64,000 nucleotides of DNA, taken from positions 6,849,501 through 6,913,500 of the forward strand of contig NZ_CP108143.1 in the NCBI RefSeq assembly GCF_036206005.1, in the 5' to 3' direction. Numbering within the stretch: the stretch's first letter is position 1; the number at the start of each line of letters is the position of its first letter. The position numbers and the translations under genes were made by a program. This document shows positions 56,898-64,000 of this stretch, piece after piece. The notes beneath the pieces are model-generated. The model did no database searches, was not told where the DNA came from, and saw only the letters and a list, made by a program, of their open reading frames with translations. Source of the DNA: Streptomyces sp. NBC_00178. Lineage in GTDB: Bacteria > Actinomycetota > Actinomycetes > Streptomycetales > Streptomycetaceae.

Positions 56898-58244
56898 TCA
56901 GGCGGAGAACTTGTCCGACCCGAGATGACTCCGGTACGTCTCGGTCATGAAGGCGCTCACGACGACCAGGGCCAGGACCGCGGCGGCCGCGAGATAGACC
57001 CACACGGCGTAGATCGTGTCGAAGCTGGAGACCAGCAGGGCGGCGACGAACGGCGTGATCCCCATGAAGATGGAGAACGAACTGTTGTAGGCGATCGCGC
57101 TTGCGCTGAACCGCGTGCGCGTCGCGAAGAGTTCCGCCGTGCAGACCGTGACGATGCCGGTCAGGAAGAACTCGGGGACGATGTAGATCAGCTGGCTGGC
57201 CACGGCCGCGCCGAAGGTGCCTCCCTCGCCGACCCGGAAGGCCAGCGGGACGAGGACGATGCAGGCCACGGCACCGGCGATCAGCATCGGCTTGCGCCCG
57301 ATCCGGTCCGAGAGGGTGCCGGCCAGCGGCAGCAGCGGGATGAGCACGGCGATCGAGAGCGCGTTGGACGTCAGCGCCATCCAGCGCGGCAGGCCCAGGG
57401 TCCCGGTGAGGTACTGCGGGTAGAAGGTGACCCAGCTGTAGGACAGGATCGCGAGCATCACCGAGACGCCGCAGAAGACGAGCATCGGCCGCCACTGCGT
57501 GCGCAGGGCGTCCAGGACCGGCGACTTCGCCACCTCCGTGCCGTTCTCCGTCGCCCGGACGAACTCCGGCGACTCCTCGATGCGGCTGCGCAGCCAGATG
57601 CCGACCGCGCTCAGCGGAAGCGCGAGGAGGAAGGGTATGCGCCAGCCCCAGGAGTCCAGGGACGGGCCCTGGAAGAGCCAGCTGGTCAGAGCGGCGGTGC
57701 CGGCCCCGGCGAGGATTCCGGCGAAACAGCTGTTGGAGGCGTACGAGGCGTAATAACCCCGTCGTTTCGGCTCCGCCCACTCCACGATGAAGGCGACCGC
57801 CCCGACGTACTCACCGCCCGAGACCATGCCCTGCACGACGCGGAGCAGCAGCAGGAGCACCGGGGCGAGGATCCCGATCTGCTGGTACGTCGGCAGTGCC
57901 CCGATCAGGGCCGTGGTGACGCCCATCAGGACGATCGTCCACAGCAGCGTCTTCTTGCGGCCCACGCGGTCGCCCCAGCGGCCGACGAGCGTCCCGCCCA
58001 CGGGCCGGAAGAGGCACGCGATGGCGATGATCGCGTAGGTGCTGAGCACGGCAACCGCGGGGTCGCTCTCCGGGAAGAAGGCCGGAGCGAGCACCGGGGC
58101 CATGTAGCCGTAGAGGCCGTAGTCGAACTGTTCGACGAAGTTGCCTATGCTTCCTGCGCCGATCGCTCGGCGAATCGCATTCCGCTTCCGGATGTCGATC
58201 CCCTGGGTGCCGGGGGCGGTGGTGGGTGGAGCTACGGCGGACAC
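56898..58244 (-). CDS. MHS-family MFS carboxylate/osmolyte symporter
   Basis: 448 aa, 12 helices, metabolite:H+ symporter subfamily (ShiA/KgtP/ProP-like). Signatures: IGNFVEQFDYGLYGYMAPVL in helix 1, VGRWGDRVGRKKTL between helices 2-3, RVVQGMVSGGEYVGA in helix 4, and SDRIGRKPML between helices 8-9. Known members import organic acids or quaternary amines, so the island's substrate is probably a small carboxylate taken up with protons. AGGGAG precedes GTG 58244, and a LacI-type palindrome lies 33 bp upstream. Confidence 0.92.
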   Translation of the reverse strand: MSAVAPPTTAPGTQGIDIRKRNAIRRAIGAGSIGNFVEQFDYGLYGYMAPVLAPAFFPESDPAVAVLSTYAIIAIACLFRPVGGTLVGRWGDRVGRKKTLLWTIVLMGVTTALIGALPTYQQIGILAPVLLLLLRVVQGMVSGGEYVGAVAFIVEWAEPKRRGYYASYASNSCFAGILAGAGTAALTSWLFQGPSLDSWGWRIPFLLALPLSAVGIWLRSRIEESPEFVRATENGTEVAKSPVLDALRTQWRPMLVFCGVSVMLAILSYSWVTFYPQYLTGTLGLPRWMALTSNALSIAVLIPLLPLAGTLSDRIGRKPMLIAGAVACIVLVPLAFRVGEGGTFGAAVASQLIYIVPEFFLTGIVTVCTAELFATRTRFSASAIAYNSSFSIFMGITPFVAALLVSSFDTIYAVWVYLAAAAVLALVVVSAFMTETYRSHLGSDKFSA

Positions 58245-58271
58245 GGCTTCTCCCTTCGCGCGGTGACTGGG

Positions 58272-58286
58272 GTATGCATACGTATG
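58272..58286 (-). promoter_or_regulatory. LacI-type operator before the MHS permease
   Basis: The minus strand reads CATACGTATGCATAC, containing the 12-bp core ATACGTATGCAT that is identical to the core in the cupin promoter (63553-63564). CATACGTATG (58277-58286) is a perfect palindrome. Confidence 0.7.
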
Positions 58287-58516
58287 AACTTCTGCCGAAC
58301 ACTAAGGAGCGGCGCTGAAGCCGTCAAGAGGTGGAGAGGTGCTGCTCGGTGAGCGTTTCGAGGAGGCCGGGGGGCGCGGCGGACCCAGGCCGGAGGCCGT
58401 ACCGGGACACGCGGAGCGCGCCCCGCCGGCCGGCGTAGGGACGCCGACAGGGTGCGCAGGGCACAACCGGGGGCACGCTCACCCCTCCGCCCGTACACCC
58501 GCGCCTCATCGGACGC

Positions 58517-59353
58517 TCATGCCGGCCCCGGCCCCGGCCGCCTTCTCTCCCACACACCCGCAGAGCCGGAACCCCGCGGTTCCGGTGCGGCGAGCGAGCG
58601 GAAGGTGTCCATCAGGACCTGCGCCATGTTGCAGAGCACCAACTGCGCACCCGCCCGGCCGGCCGCCCTGGCGCCCTCGGCGCCCGGGACGATCGTCATG
58701 ACGGACCGCCCCGCCGCCCGCGTCGCCCGGTGCACCTCGGCGGTCAGGCCCTCGATCACCCCCTGCGCCGGGAAGCCGCAGTCGGCGGCCAGGTCCGCCG
58801 GGCCCACCAGGATCGCGTCGAGCCCCTGCGTGGCGGCGATATCCTCGGCGGCGGCACAAGCCCTCTCCGTCTCGATCATGGCCACGACCAGGGCTTCGCG
58901 TGACGCCGCCACGTGCTCGGCCGCCGGGACCGTCCCGAAGCGCCCGGCTCTGCTGTACGTCGCGAAACCCCGTGTCCCCAACGGCGGGTAGTGGACGGCC
59001 TCGACCGCCCGTCGCGCGTCCTGAGCCGACTCGATGTGCGGATGGATGATGCCCGCGGCGCCCAGGTCCAGACAACGCAGTGCGAGGGCGGGCTCGGACG
59101 TACCCACCCGCACGAGGACGTCGATGCCCTGAGCGGCCGCCGCCGTCAGATGGTGCTGGAGGAGAGCCGTGTCCGCCGGTCCGTGCTCGCAGTCGACGAC
59201 CACGTAGTCGAGACCCGCGACGCCCGCCATTTCCACCAGCGTCTCCGAGGGCAGCCGCAGCAGGACGCCGTGGAGCTGTTCACCGCGGGCCAGCCTGGAC
59301 TTGAGGGAACGCCGCCCGGAGCGGGCCGCGGGGGAGGGGAGCGATGCCGTCAC
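58517..59353 (-). CDS. HpcH/HpaI-family aldolase/citrate lyase-like protein
   Basis: 278 aa class II pyruvate-aldolase fold: YVVVDCEHGPAD, LVRVGTSEPALALRCLDLGAAGIIHPHIES, MIETERACAAAEDIAA and ILVGPADLAADCG carry the catalytic His/Arg and the metal-binding Glu and Asp of 2-keto-3-deoxy-acid aldolases. Expected to cleave a 2-keto-acid into pyruvate plus an aldehyde. GTG 59353 overlaps the stop of the SDR gene (GTGA), so translation is coupled. Last enzyme of the minus-strand operon. Confidence 0.88.
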   Translation of the reverse strand: MTASLPSPAARSGRRSLKSRLARGEQLHGVLLRLPSETLVEMAGVAGLDYVVVDCEHGPADTALLQHHLTAAAAQGIDVLVRVGTSEPALALRCLDLGAAGIIHPHIESAQDARRAVEAVHYPPLGTRGFATYSRAGRFGTVPAAEHVAASREALVVAMIETERACAAAEDIAATQGLDAILVGPADLAADCGFPAQGVIEGLTAEVHRATRAAGRSVMTIVPGAEGARAAGRAGAQLVLCNMAQVLMDTFRSLAAPEPRGSGSAGVWERRRPGPGPA

Positions 59354-60123
59354 CGCGCCACCATCCCCGCCGAGAGGTCGATGTCCGCACCGCACAGCCC
59401 CGGCATCCGCAGCATCGCGAGCACGGCGGCGCCCACCTCGTCCTCGGTCACCATCCGGCCGAGGGCGGACCGGGAGACGAAGGCCTCCTCGGCCTGGGCG
59501 TAGCTGCCGCCCGTGCGCTCCGCCTCCAGCCGGAAGTTGCGCTCCATCCTCGGGCCGGAGACCGGCCCCGGCGACAGCGAGTTCACCGTGACACCCGACG
59601 GGCCGACCTCGCCCGCGAGGGTGGCCGTCAGACCGATGACCGCCATCTTGGACGCGCAGTACGGCGTACGCCGCAGCAGCGGCCGCTTGCCCGACACCGA
59701 GGCGATGTTCACGACGTCCCCGGTGCCGCGCTCCGTCATGGCGGGCAGGAAGGCCCGGCACATCAGGAACACTCCGCGCACGTTGACGTCGAAGACCTCG
59801 TCCCAGTCCGACGGAGAGACGTCGACCAGTGGCGCCACGGGTCCTGCGATCCCGGCGTTGTTCACGAGGACCGAGATCTCCTCGCCGGCAAGGCCCGCCG
59901 CCAGTTCCCCGACCTCCTGCGGTGACGACACGTCGCACACCCGGTGGACGACACCGGGGCCGAGGCGCGAGGCGGTCTCCCTCAGCGCGGACGCGTTGCG
60001 GCCCGTGATCACCACCCTCGCCCCGTCGGCCACCAGCGAACGGGCGATCGCGGCACCGAGACCGCTGCCGCCTCCGGTGACGAGCGCCGTGCGCCCGCTC
60101 AGCGGGGCCCGGCCGCCGCTCAT
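59350..60123 (-). CDS. Short-chain dehydrogenase/reductase
   Basis: 257-aa classical SDR. Cofactor motif TGGGSGLGAA (about 16-25), NNAG (about 88-91), catalytic Ser (NIASVSGK) and Y-x3-K in TPYCASKMA are complete. A long SPGPVSGPRMERNF loop forms the substrate lid. Probably oxidises a hydroxyl in the pathway with NAD(P). Start and stop overlap the flanking genes by ATGA/GTGA, showing tight translational coupling with the HisD-like dehydrogenase and the aldolase. Confidence 0.92.
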   Translation of the reverse strand: MSGGRAPLSGRTALVTGGGSGLGAAIARSLVADGARVVITGRNASALRETASRLGPGVVHRVCDVSSPQEVGELAAGLAGEEISVLVNNAGIAGPVAPLVDVSPSDWDEVFDVNVRGVFLMCRAFLPAMTERGTGDVVNIASVSGKRPLLRRTPYCASKMAVIGLTATLAGEVGPSGVTVNSLSPGPVSGPRMERNFRLEAERTGGSYAQAEEAFVSRSALGRMVTEDEVGAAVLAMLRMPGLCGADIDLSAGMVAR

Positions 60124-61430
60124 GCGCGGGCCTCGTCGTTCCACGGCAGCGTGCCGTTGCCGTACTTCGCGGAGCGTACGTCGCCGGAGCGGGCATGGCC
60201 CTCGAAGAGCTCGACGCGTGCCGCCCGCCCGCACACCTCGCCGAGCAGCGCCGACGACGCGGTGTCCGTGACCTCCTGATAGGTCACCGTCTTGAGGTAC
60301 TTGCCCACCCACAGGCCTCCCGTGTAGCGGGCGGCTCCCCGGGTGGGCAGGACGTGGTTCGTGCCGATGACCTTGTCCCCGTAGGAGACACAGGTGCCCT
60401 CGCCCAGGAAGAGCGCGCCGTAGTCCCGCATCCGGTCCAGCGCCTGGCGAGGGTTCTCCGTGAGGACCTCCACGTGCTCGGTCGCGTAGGAGTCGGCAAC
60501 GGTGAACGCCTCGTCCAGCGAGTCCACCACGACGATCTCGCCGTGGTCCCGCCACGCAGGGCCCGCGAAGTCGTTCGTCGGCATGCCGGGCAGCAGCCGT
60601 TCGATGTGGCGCTCGGCCTCCCGGCCCAGCGCCTCGGACGTGGTGACGAGTACGGCGGGTGAGTCCGGGCCGTGCTCGGCCTGCGAGAGGAGGTCCACGG
60701 CCACCACGAAGGGGTCCGCGTGTTCGTCGGCGATCACCAGGATCTCCGTGGGACCCGCGAAGAGGTCGATCCCGACCTCGCCGAACAGCTGGCGCTTGGC
60801 CTCGGCCACGTAGGCGTTGCCGGGACCCGCGATCAGCGGCACCCGGCCGACCGTCTCGGTGCCGATGGCGAGTGCCGCCACCGCCTGGACCCCTCCCAGC
60901 AGATGGATCTCGTCCGCGCCCGCCATGTGCATGGCCGCGACGGTGGCGGCGGGGATCTCCCCTCGGATGGGCGGGGTGCACGCGGCGACCCGCTCCACCC
61001 CGGCCACCTTCGCGGTCACGATCGTCATGTGCGCCGACGCGGTGAGGGGAAAACGCCCGCCCGGCACGTAGGCGCCCGCGCCGGCCACGGGTACGTGCCG
61101 GTGGCCCAGCCGGACACCGGGGAGGGTCTCGATCTCCACATCGTGGAGCGAGTCCCGCTGCGCCCGGGCGAAGGTGCGCACCTGCTCCTGCACGAAGCGG
61201 ATGTCCTCCAGGACCGTGTCCGGCACCCCGGCGACGATCCGCCTGATCTCGTCCGGGCTCAGGCGGAAGGACTCGGGGCTCCAGTTGTCGAACTTCTCGG
61301 AGTACCGGCGGACCGCTTCGTCGCCGTGTTCGCGGACGTCGCCGAGGATGCCGGCGACCCGGTCGGCGACGTCCGCGCGAGCGGAGCGCACCTGGGCGTC
61401 GGGGGCGGAGGACTTGAGGAAACGAGGCAT
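60120..61430 (-). CDS. HisD-like (catabolic histidinol-dehydrogenase family) dehydrogenase
   Basis: 436 aa. Full HisD fold with AGPGNAYVAEAKRQLFG, DLFAGPTEILVIAD, zinc-ligand candidates Gln and His in SQAEHGPDSPA, an Asp in SYGDKVIGTNHVLPT, and a C-terminal His in LFEGHARS. The catalytic YATEHVEV is kept. Sequence details and context (no his genes) fit the catabolic branch such as sulfopropanediol 3-dehydrogenase, oxidising a primary alcohol to the acid in two NAD-dependent steps. First of three coupled genes; 118 bp follow the hydrolase gene. Confidence 0.88.
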   Translation of the reverse strand: MPRFLKSSAPDAQVRSARADVADRVAGILGDVREHGDEAVRRYSEKFDNWSPESFRLSPDEIRRIVAGVPDTVLEDIRFVQEQVRTFARAQRDSLHDVEIETLPGVRLGHRHVPVAGAGAYVPGGRFPLTASAHMTIVTAKVAGVERVAACTPPIRGEIPAATVAAMHMAGADEIHLLGGVQAVAALAIGTETVGRVPLIAGPGNAYVAEAKRQLFGEVGIDLFAGPTEILVIADEHADPFVVAVDLLSQAEHGPDSPAVLVTTSEALGREAERHIERLLPGMPTNDFAGPAWRDHGEIVVVDSLDEAFTVADSYATEHVEVLTENPRQALDRMRDYGALFLGEGTCVSYGDKVIGTNHVLPTRGAARYTGGLWVGKYLKTVTYQEVTDTASSALLGEVCGRAARVELFEGHARSGDVRSAKYGNGTLPWNDEARA

Positions 61431-61548
61431 GTCGCTCTCTTTCGGGAGTGGTTCTCGATCGCGGGGGGAGCAGCGGAGAGGGAGTGCGGGGGCGGGGGGA
61501 GGAGACGCGGCGTACTGGCCGGGGCGAGGTGTGCCCTCAGGTGCTCGA

Positions 61549-62307
61549 TCAGCGAGGTGCGCCCGGGTCGGAGAGATGTGCGGCCCTGTGTGCCGCGGCC
61601 CGGTCGACCAGATCCCGCAGCGCCGACGAGACGGCCTCGGGGCACTGCCAGGGCAGCAGGTGGCCCGCTCCGGGCAGGTCGTGGAGCCGCGCCCCTGGCA
61701 GTGCCCGGGCGATCACGCGATGGAAGTCCGGGGGGCACAGGGCGTCCTGCCCTCCGGACAGGACCACCGCGGGGCAACGCGCCCGGCGCAGCGCTCCGAC
61801 GGCGTCCCGTCGGGTGGCCTGGGCGGCGAGCTGGGCGCGCGCGACGCGAGGGCCGACGGCGAGTGCCATACGCCGGTAGCGGTCCGCCGATCCGCCGGGT
61901 GGAGGGGACGCGGGGAACATGGCCGGCAGCGTCTGCTCCACGACGTCCCCGAAGCGCCCGTCGGCGATCAGCCCGTCCATCGCACGCCAGGCGGCGTACT
62001 GGTCGGGGCGGGGTGCGCCGGCGTTCGTCGACATGACGCACAGTCCGCCGATCCGTTCCGGGGCCCGGCGCAGCGCCTCGAAGGCGACGATGGCCCCGAG
62101 GCTGAGTCCGACCACGACGAACGGCCCGCTCACCGAGGAGAGCAGATCCTCGGCCATGGCGCCGATGTCCGGCTTCGCCGGTTCGACGTGGTGGACCGCG
62201 TGCCCCTCGGGGAAGTCGACGCCGGCCCAGAGGGACGCGTCGCACAGCATGCCCGGGACCGTCACCACGGGCAGCGGACCCGACGGCCCGCCGGCGGGGG
62301 CGGTCAC
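61549..62307 (-). CDS. Alpha/beta hydrolase of the catabolic island
   Basis: 252 aa. Oxyanion region VTVPGMLCD near the N-terminus, nucleophile elbow GLSLG (Ser about 69), acid Asp in SGGQDALCPP and His in PGAGHLLPWQ: a complete triad of the enol-lactone hydrolase/esterase type. It may open a lactone or cleave an ester made earlier in the pathway. GTG 62307 overlaps the cupin stop (GTGA), so it is coupled to that gene. Confidence 0.88.
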   Translation of the reverse strand: MTAPAGGPSGPLPVVTVPGMLCDASLWAGVDFPEGHAVHHVEPAKPDIGAMAEDLLSSVSGPFVVVGLSLGAIVAFEALRRAPERIGGLCVMSTNAGAPRPDQYAAWRAMDGLIADGRFGDVVEQTLPAMFPASPPPGGSADRYRRMALAVGPRVARAQLAAQATRRDAVGALRRARCPAVVLSGGQDALCPPDFHRVIARALPGARLHDLPGAGHLLPWQCPEAVSSALRDLVDRAAAHRAAHLSDPGAPR

Positions 62308-63527
62308 CAGCGGCGCGCTGAGCGGGGCAGCAGCGCGTAGGGCGCGACGTAGCCGTTGTGGTCGATGCCGAACCCGGCGTCGGCGGCGCTCTTCTCGACC
62401 TCCTCGTCCCAGTCCAGGCGGACCCGGCCGTCACCGGAGTTCACGACCATGAGGTCACCCCGCCCGTCGCCGACGTTGCGTACGGTCCGCCACGCGTCCT
62501 GGGGCACCGAGAGCATGTCGCGCGGGCCCAGCCGAACCGGGACGGGGTCGGTGCGGTTGAGGGTGATCTCCCACAGGCCGTCCTTCACGATCAGCGTCTG
62601 TGTCTCACGTTGCCGGTGGAGGGAGATGCCCTGGCCGGGCTCGGCGCGCAGCCAGGCGACGTTGTGCCCGTGAGGGTTGAAGATCCGCGGCTCCTGGTGC
62701 AGGTCCTCCGTCATTCCGAACCCGATGACGCAGCTCAGGAGGGCGCCTCCGCCGGGCAGGGCGCTGTCGAGGAACGGCTGCTCGGACCAGACCAGGTCGT
62801 CCGCCGACGCCACACGGCGCCGCATCTCATCGGGGCTGTAGTGGCGCAGCCGGTCGATGTGTTCCCGCGCCATCGGCTTCGTGAGTTCCGTCCCGTCGGG
62901 GATCTCGTCGCCGGCGACCGTGTCGATGAGTTCGTTGTCGGCGCTGAGGTAGAGGCCGTGGTCCTCCGCCTCGCGCAGGACCGATGGGCCCCAGATGATG
63001 CCGCCGGTGTGGTCCATGCCGAGCACGGTGAACATCCAGCCGTCGTCGGGTCCGGTGTTCGTGAAGCCGCGGAAGATCCAGGTGGGGACGGAGGCGATGT
63101 CACCCGCCCTGAGCAGGTGCTCGCCCTCGGAACCGTCGGCACCCCAGCGCAGCAGGTACTCGCCCTCGGTGCAGACGAACACCTCGGCCGTGTAGTGGAG
63201 ATGGAGGTTGTTGGTGATTCCGTGGGGCATGGCGGCCGCACCGATGTTGTAGCCGTGCGGCAACCGGAGGTTGACGTGCTGCCCGGCCGCCTGCGAGACG
63301 CCGGGCCCGATCATGGCGTAGTTCTCCTTCCGGTCCGACCCCGGTGTGCGGCAGTCGATGAACGCCTGGTTGCAGGAGACGAAGTCGCCGCGGCGGATCG
63401 TGCGGCGCTCCAGCTCTGCGGCCGACACGACCGCATCGGCCGCCTCGGACACGACCGGATCGGACACGACCGGATCGGACACGACCGCATCGGGTCGGAC
63501 TGCATCGGGCACGAGTGCATCGGACAT
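62304..63527 (-). CDS. Bicupin (gentisate-dioxygenase-like) protein
   Basis: 407 aa. A low-complexity N-terminus (residues 3-27, pentads of D-A/P-V-V-S type) precedes two cupin domains. Cupin 1 has metal ligands in NLHLHYTAEVFVCTEG (His-x-His...Glu) and IFRGFTNTG; cupin 2 (about 300-385) keeps SLHRQRETQTLIV but fewer ligands. Bicupins include dioxygenases, decarboxylases and isomerases; the reaction here is unknown. AAGGAG lies 6 bp before ATG 63527. First gene of the operon, directly behind a LacI-type operator. Confidence 0.85.
   Translation of the reverse strand: MSDALVPDAVRPDAVVSDPVVSDPVVSEAADAVVSAAELERRTIRRGDFVSCNQAFIDCRTPGSDRKENYAMIGPGVSQAAGQHVNLRLPHGYNIGAAAMPHGITNNLHLHYTAEVFVCTEGEYLLRWGADGSEGEHLLRAGDIASVPTWIFRGFTNTGPDDGWMFTVLGMDHTGGIIWGPSVLREAEDHGLYLSADNELIDTVAGDEIPDGTELTKPMAREHIDRLRHYSPDEMRRRVASADDLVWSEQPFLDSALPGGGALLSCVIGFGMTEDLHQEPRIFNPHGHNVAWLRAEPGQGISLHRQRETQTLIVKDGLWEITLNRTDPVPVRLGPRDMLSVPQDAWRTVRNVGDGRGDLMVVNSGDGRVRLDWDEEVEKSAADAGFGIDHNGYVAPYALLPRSARRW
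63447..63521 (-). repeat. 15-bp coding tandem repeats at the cupin N-terminus
   Basis: Five 15-bp units (three of GGACACGACCGGATC type, two diverged) encode the DPVVS-like pentapeptide repeats at the start of the cupin protein. Likely to vary in copy number between strains. Confidence 0.75.
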
Positions 63528-63550
63528 GACGGCTCCTTCGTCTTCGCTTG

Positions 63551-63566
63551 GAATACGTATGCATTC
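63551..63566. promoter_or_regulatory. LacI-type operator before the cupin operon
   Basis: GAATACGTATGCATTC, an imperfect palindrome with core ATACGTATGCAT, 24 bp before the cupin start. The core is identical to that before the permease. Confidence 0.7.
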
Positions 63567-63780
63567 CCATGACAGGTCCTGTCCGGGCGTATGTCAAGGG
63601 GTCGCTCGGGATCGCGTCACGGTGCGGGGTGAGCCGTAGGTGCATCGGCGAAGCGTGAGGGTGAGGATTCACCGAACGTCTCCACCGCCACAACAGGCCG
63701 CCGGTGTCCGGTGATTCGGGAGGGGAAGGTGCGGGGACGCCGCCCGGAGCGTTCGCCCGGCGGCCTCCCCGAAACGGTGC

Positions 63781-63792
63781 TACATACGTATA
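63781..63792 (+). promoter_or_regulatory. LacI-type operator before the regulator gene
   Basis: TACATACGTATA contains the palindrome ATACGTAT (63784-63791), 54 bp before the LacI ATG, suggesting autoregulation. The 318-bp divergent region 63528-63845 otherwise shows no gene. Confidence 0.65.
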
Positions 63793-63845
63793 GTGGTGCC
63801 GGAGTGCCGCAGTGCGTTGTCCGTGCGGCGGCGAGGAGAGGGCGG

Positions 63846-64000
63846 ATGTCGATCACGAGTCACGACGTGGCCAGGCTGGCAGGCGTGTCCCAGCCCACGG
63901 TCTCCCGCGCCCTGCGCGACGATCCCCGGGTGTCCGCCGCGACCCGTGAGAAGGTCCGGCAGGCCGCGCAGGCGCTGAACTACGTGCCCAGCGAGGCCGG
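63846..64000 (+). CDS. LacI-family transcriptional regulator, 3' end missing
   Basis: First 51 residues only. They are a complete LacI helix-turn-helix with hinge start: SHDVARLAGVSQPTVSRALR, then DDPRVSAATREKVRQAAQALNYVP. GAGGAGAGG precedes ATG 63846. Divergent from the cupin operon and flanked by ATACGTAT sites, it is the likely local regulator of the catabolic island, with the pathway substrate or an intermediate as expected inducer. The ligand-binding domain lies beyond the window. Confidence 0.95.
   Translation, partial: MSITSHDVARLAGVSQPTVSRALRDDPRVSAATREKVRQAAQALNYVPSEA

Noticed and set aside
60120..61430. Biosynthetic histidinol dehydrogenase (hisD)
   Set aside because: No other histidine gene is nearby, and the partners (SDR, HpcH aldolase, permease, LacI) indicate a catabolic paralogue.
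63447..63521. CRISPR or non-coding satellite at the cupin start
   Set aside because: The 15-bp units have no spacers and are in frame within a gene with a strong ribosome site.

Overview
The window reads as a chromosomal segment of a Streptomyces (or very close actinomycete). Base composition is very GC-rich with strong third-position GC. Genes start with ATG or GTG behind GGAGG-type ribosome sites. Typical Streptomyces families recur: SpoIIE-type phosphatases, DUF397/XRE pairs, DUF574 methyltransferases, ECF sigma factors, F420/LLM oxidoreductases, an LAETG sortase substrate and a SapA-like secreted protein. Three genes carry the rare TTA (bldA) codon. I see no transposase, integrase, phage gene or CRISPR array.

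Layout. 1-4.3 kb: a sortase-anchored protein (5' end missing), a PAS-GAF-SpoIIE-HATPase regulator and a 3-hydroxyisobutyryl-CoA hydrolase. 4.5-9.5 kb: a complete L-rhamnose catabolic set on the minus strand (isomerase, bifunctional aldolase/dehydrogenase, kinase) with two LacI-type operators in front. 9.6-15.3 kb: an ArsR-SRPBCC fusion, small and decayed genes, a GNAT/SRPBCC pair, a radical SAM protein with an unusual cysteine spacing and an F420/NADP reductase-like protein. 15.4-19.3 kb: a GH25 lysozyme, a stand-alone cytochrome oxidase subunit I with a small partner, a VOC protein and a broken YVTN propeller gene. 19.3-26.8 kb: a sigma factor fused to a membrane segment and an exported CAP domain, a small antitoxin-like protein, a DUF574 methyltransferase, an alditol oxidase, a MASE1/SpoIIE pair, and the ohrR/ohr organic-peroxide switch.

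26.8-45.3 kb: tRNA-Trp, an SGNH hydrolase, a DUF397/XRE pair with an operator-like palindrome, a second DUF574 protein, hemC, MFS/ArsR genes, a membrane-anchored Mrr-like nuclease, an ArsR-VOC fusion with a perfect inverted repeat at its start, a secreted glycerophosphodiester phosphodiesterase behind a probable PHO box, and assorted acetyltransferases and hydrolases. 45.4-49.4 kb: a siderophore ABC transporter operon (ATPase, lipoprotein, fused double permease) under an almost perfect iron box. 49.5-55.7 kb: a four-repeat secreted cysteine-pair protein, an F420 oxidoreductase downstream of an ECF41 sigma factor whose own promoter motif is present, a histone-H1-like DNA-binding candidate and a SapA-like protein.

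55.8-64 kb is a catabolic island: NTF2-like protein, MHS-family permease, HpcH/HpaI aldolase, SDR, HisD-like dehydrogenase, alpha/beta hydrolase and bicupin on the minus strand, with a divergent LacI regulator cut by the window end. Overlapping stop/start codons couple its enzymes. A shared ATACGTAT-type palindrome lies before the cupin, the permease and the regulator, with a variant before the NTF2 gene. This is the best candidate for an undescribed pathway; its substrate cannot be read from the sequence.
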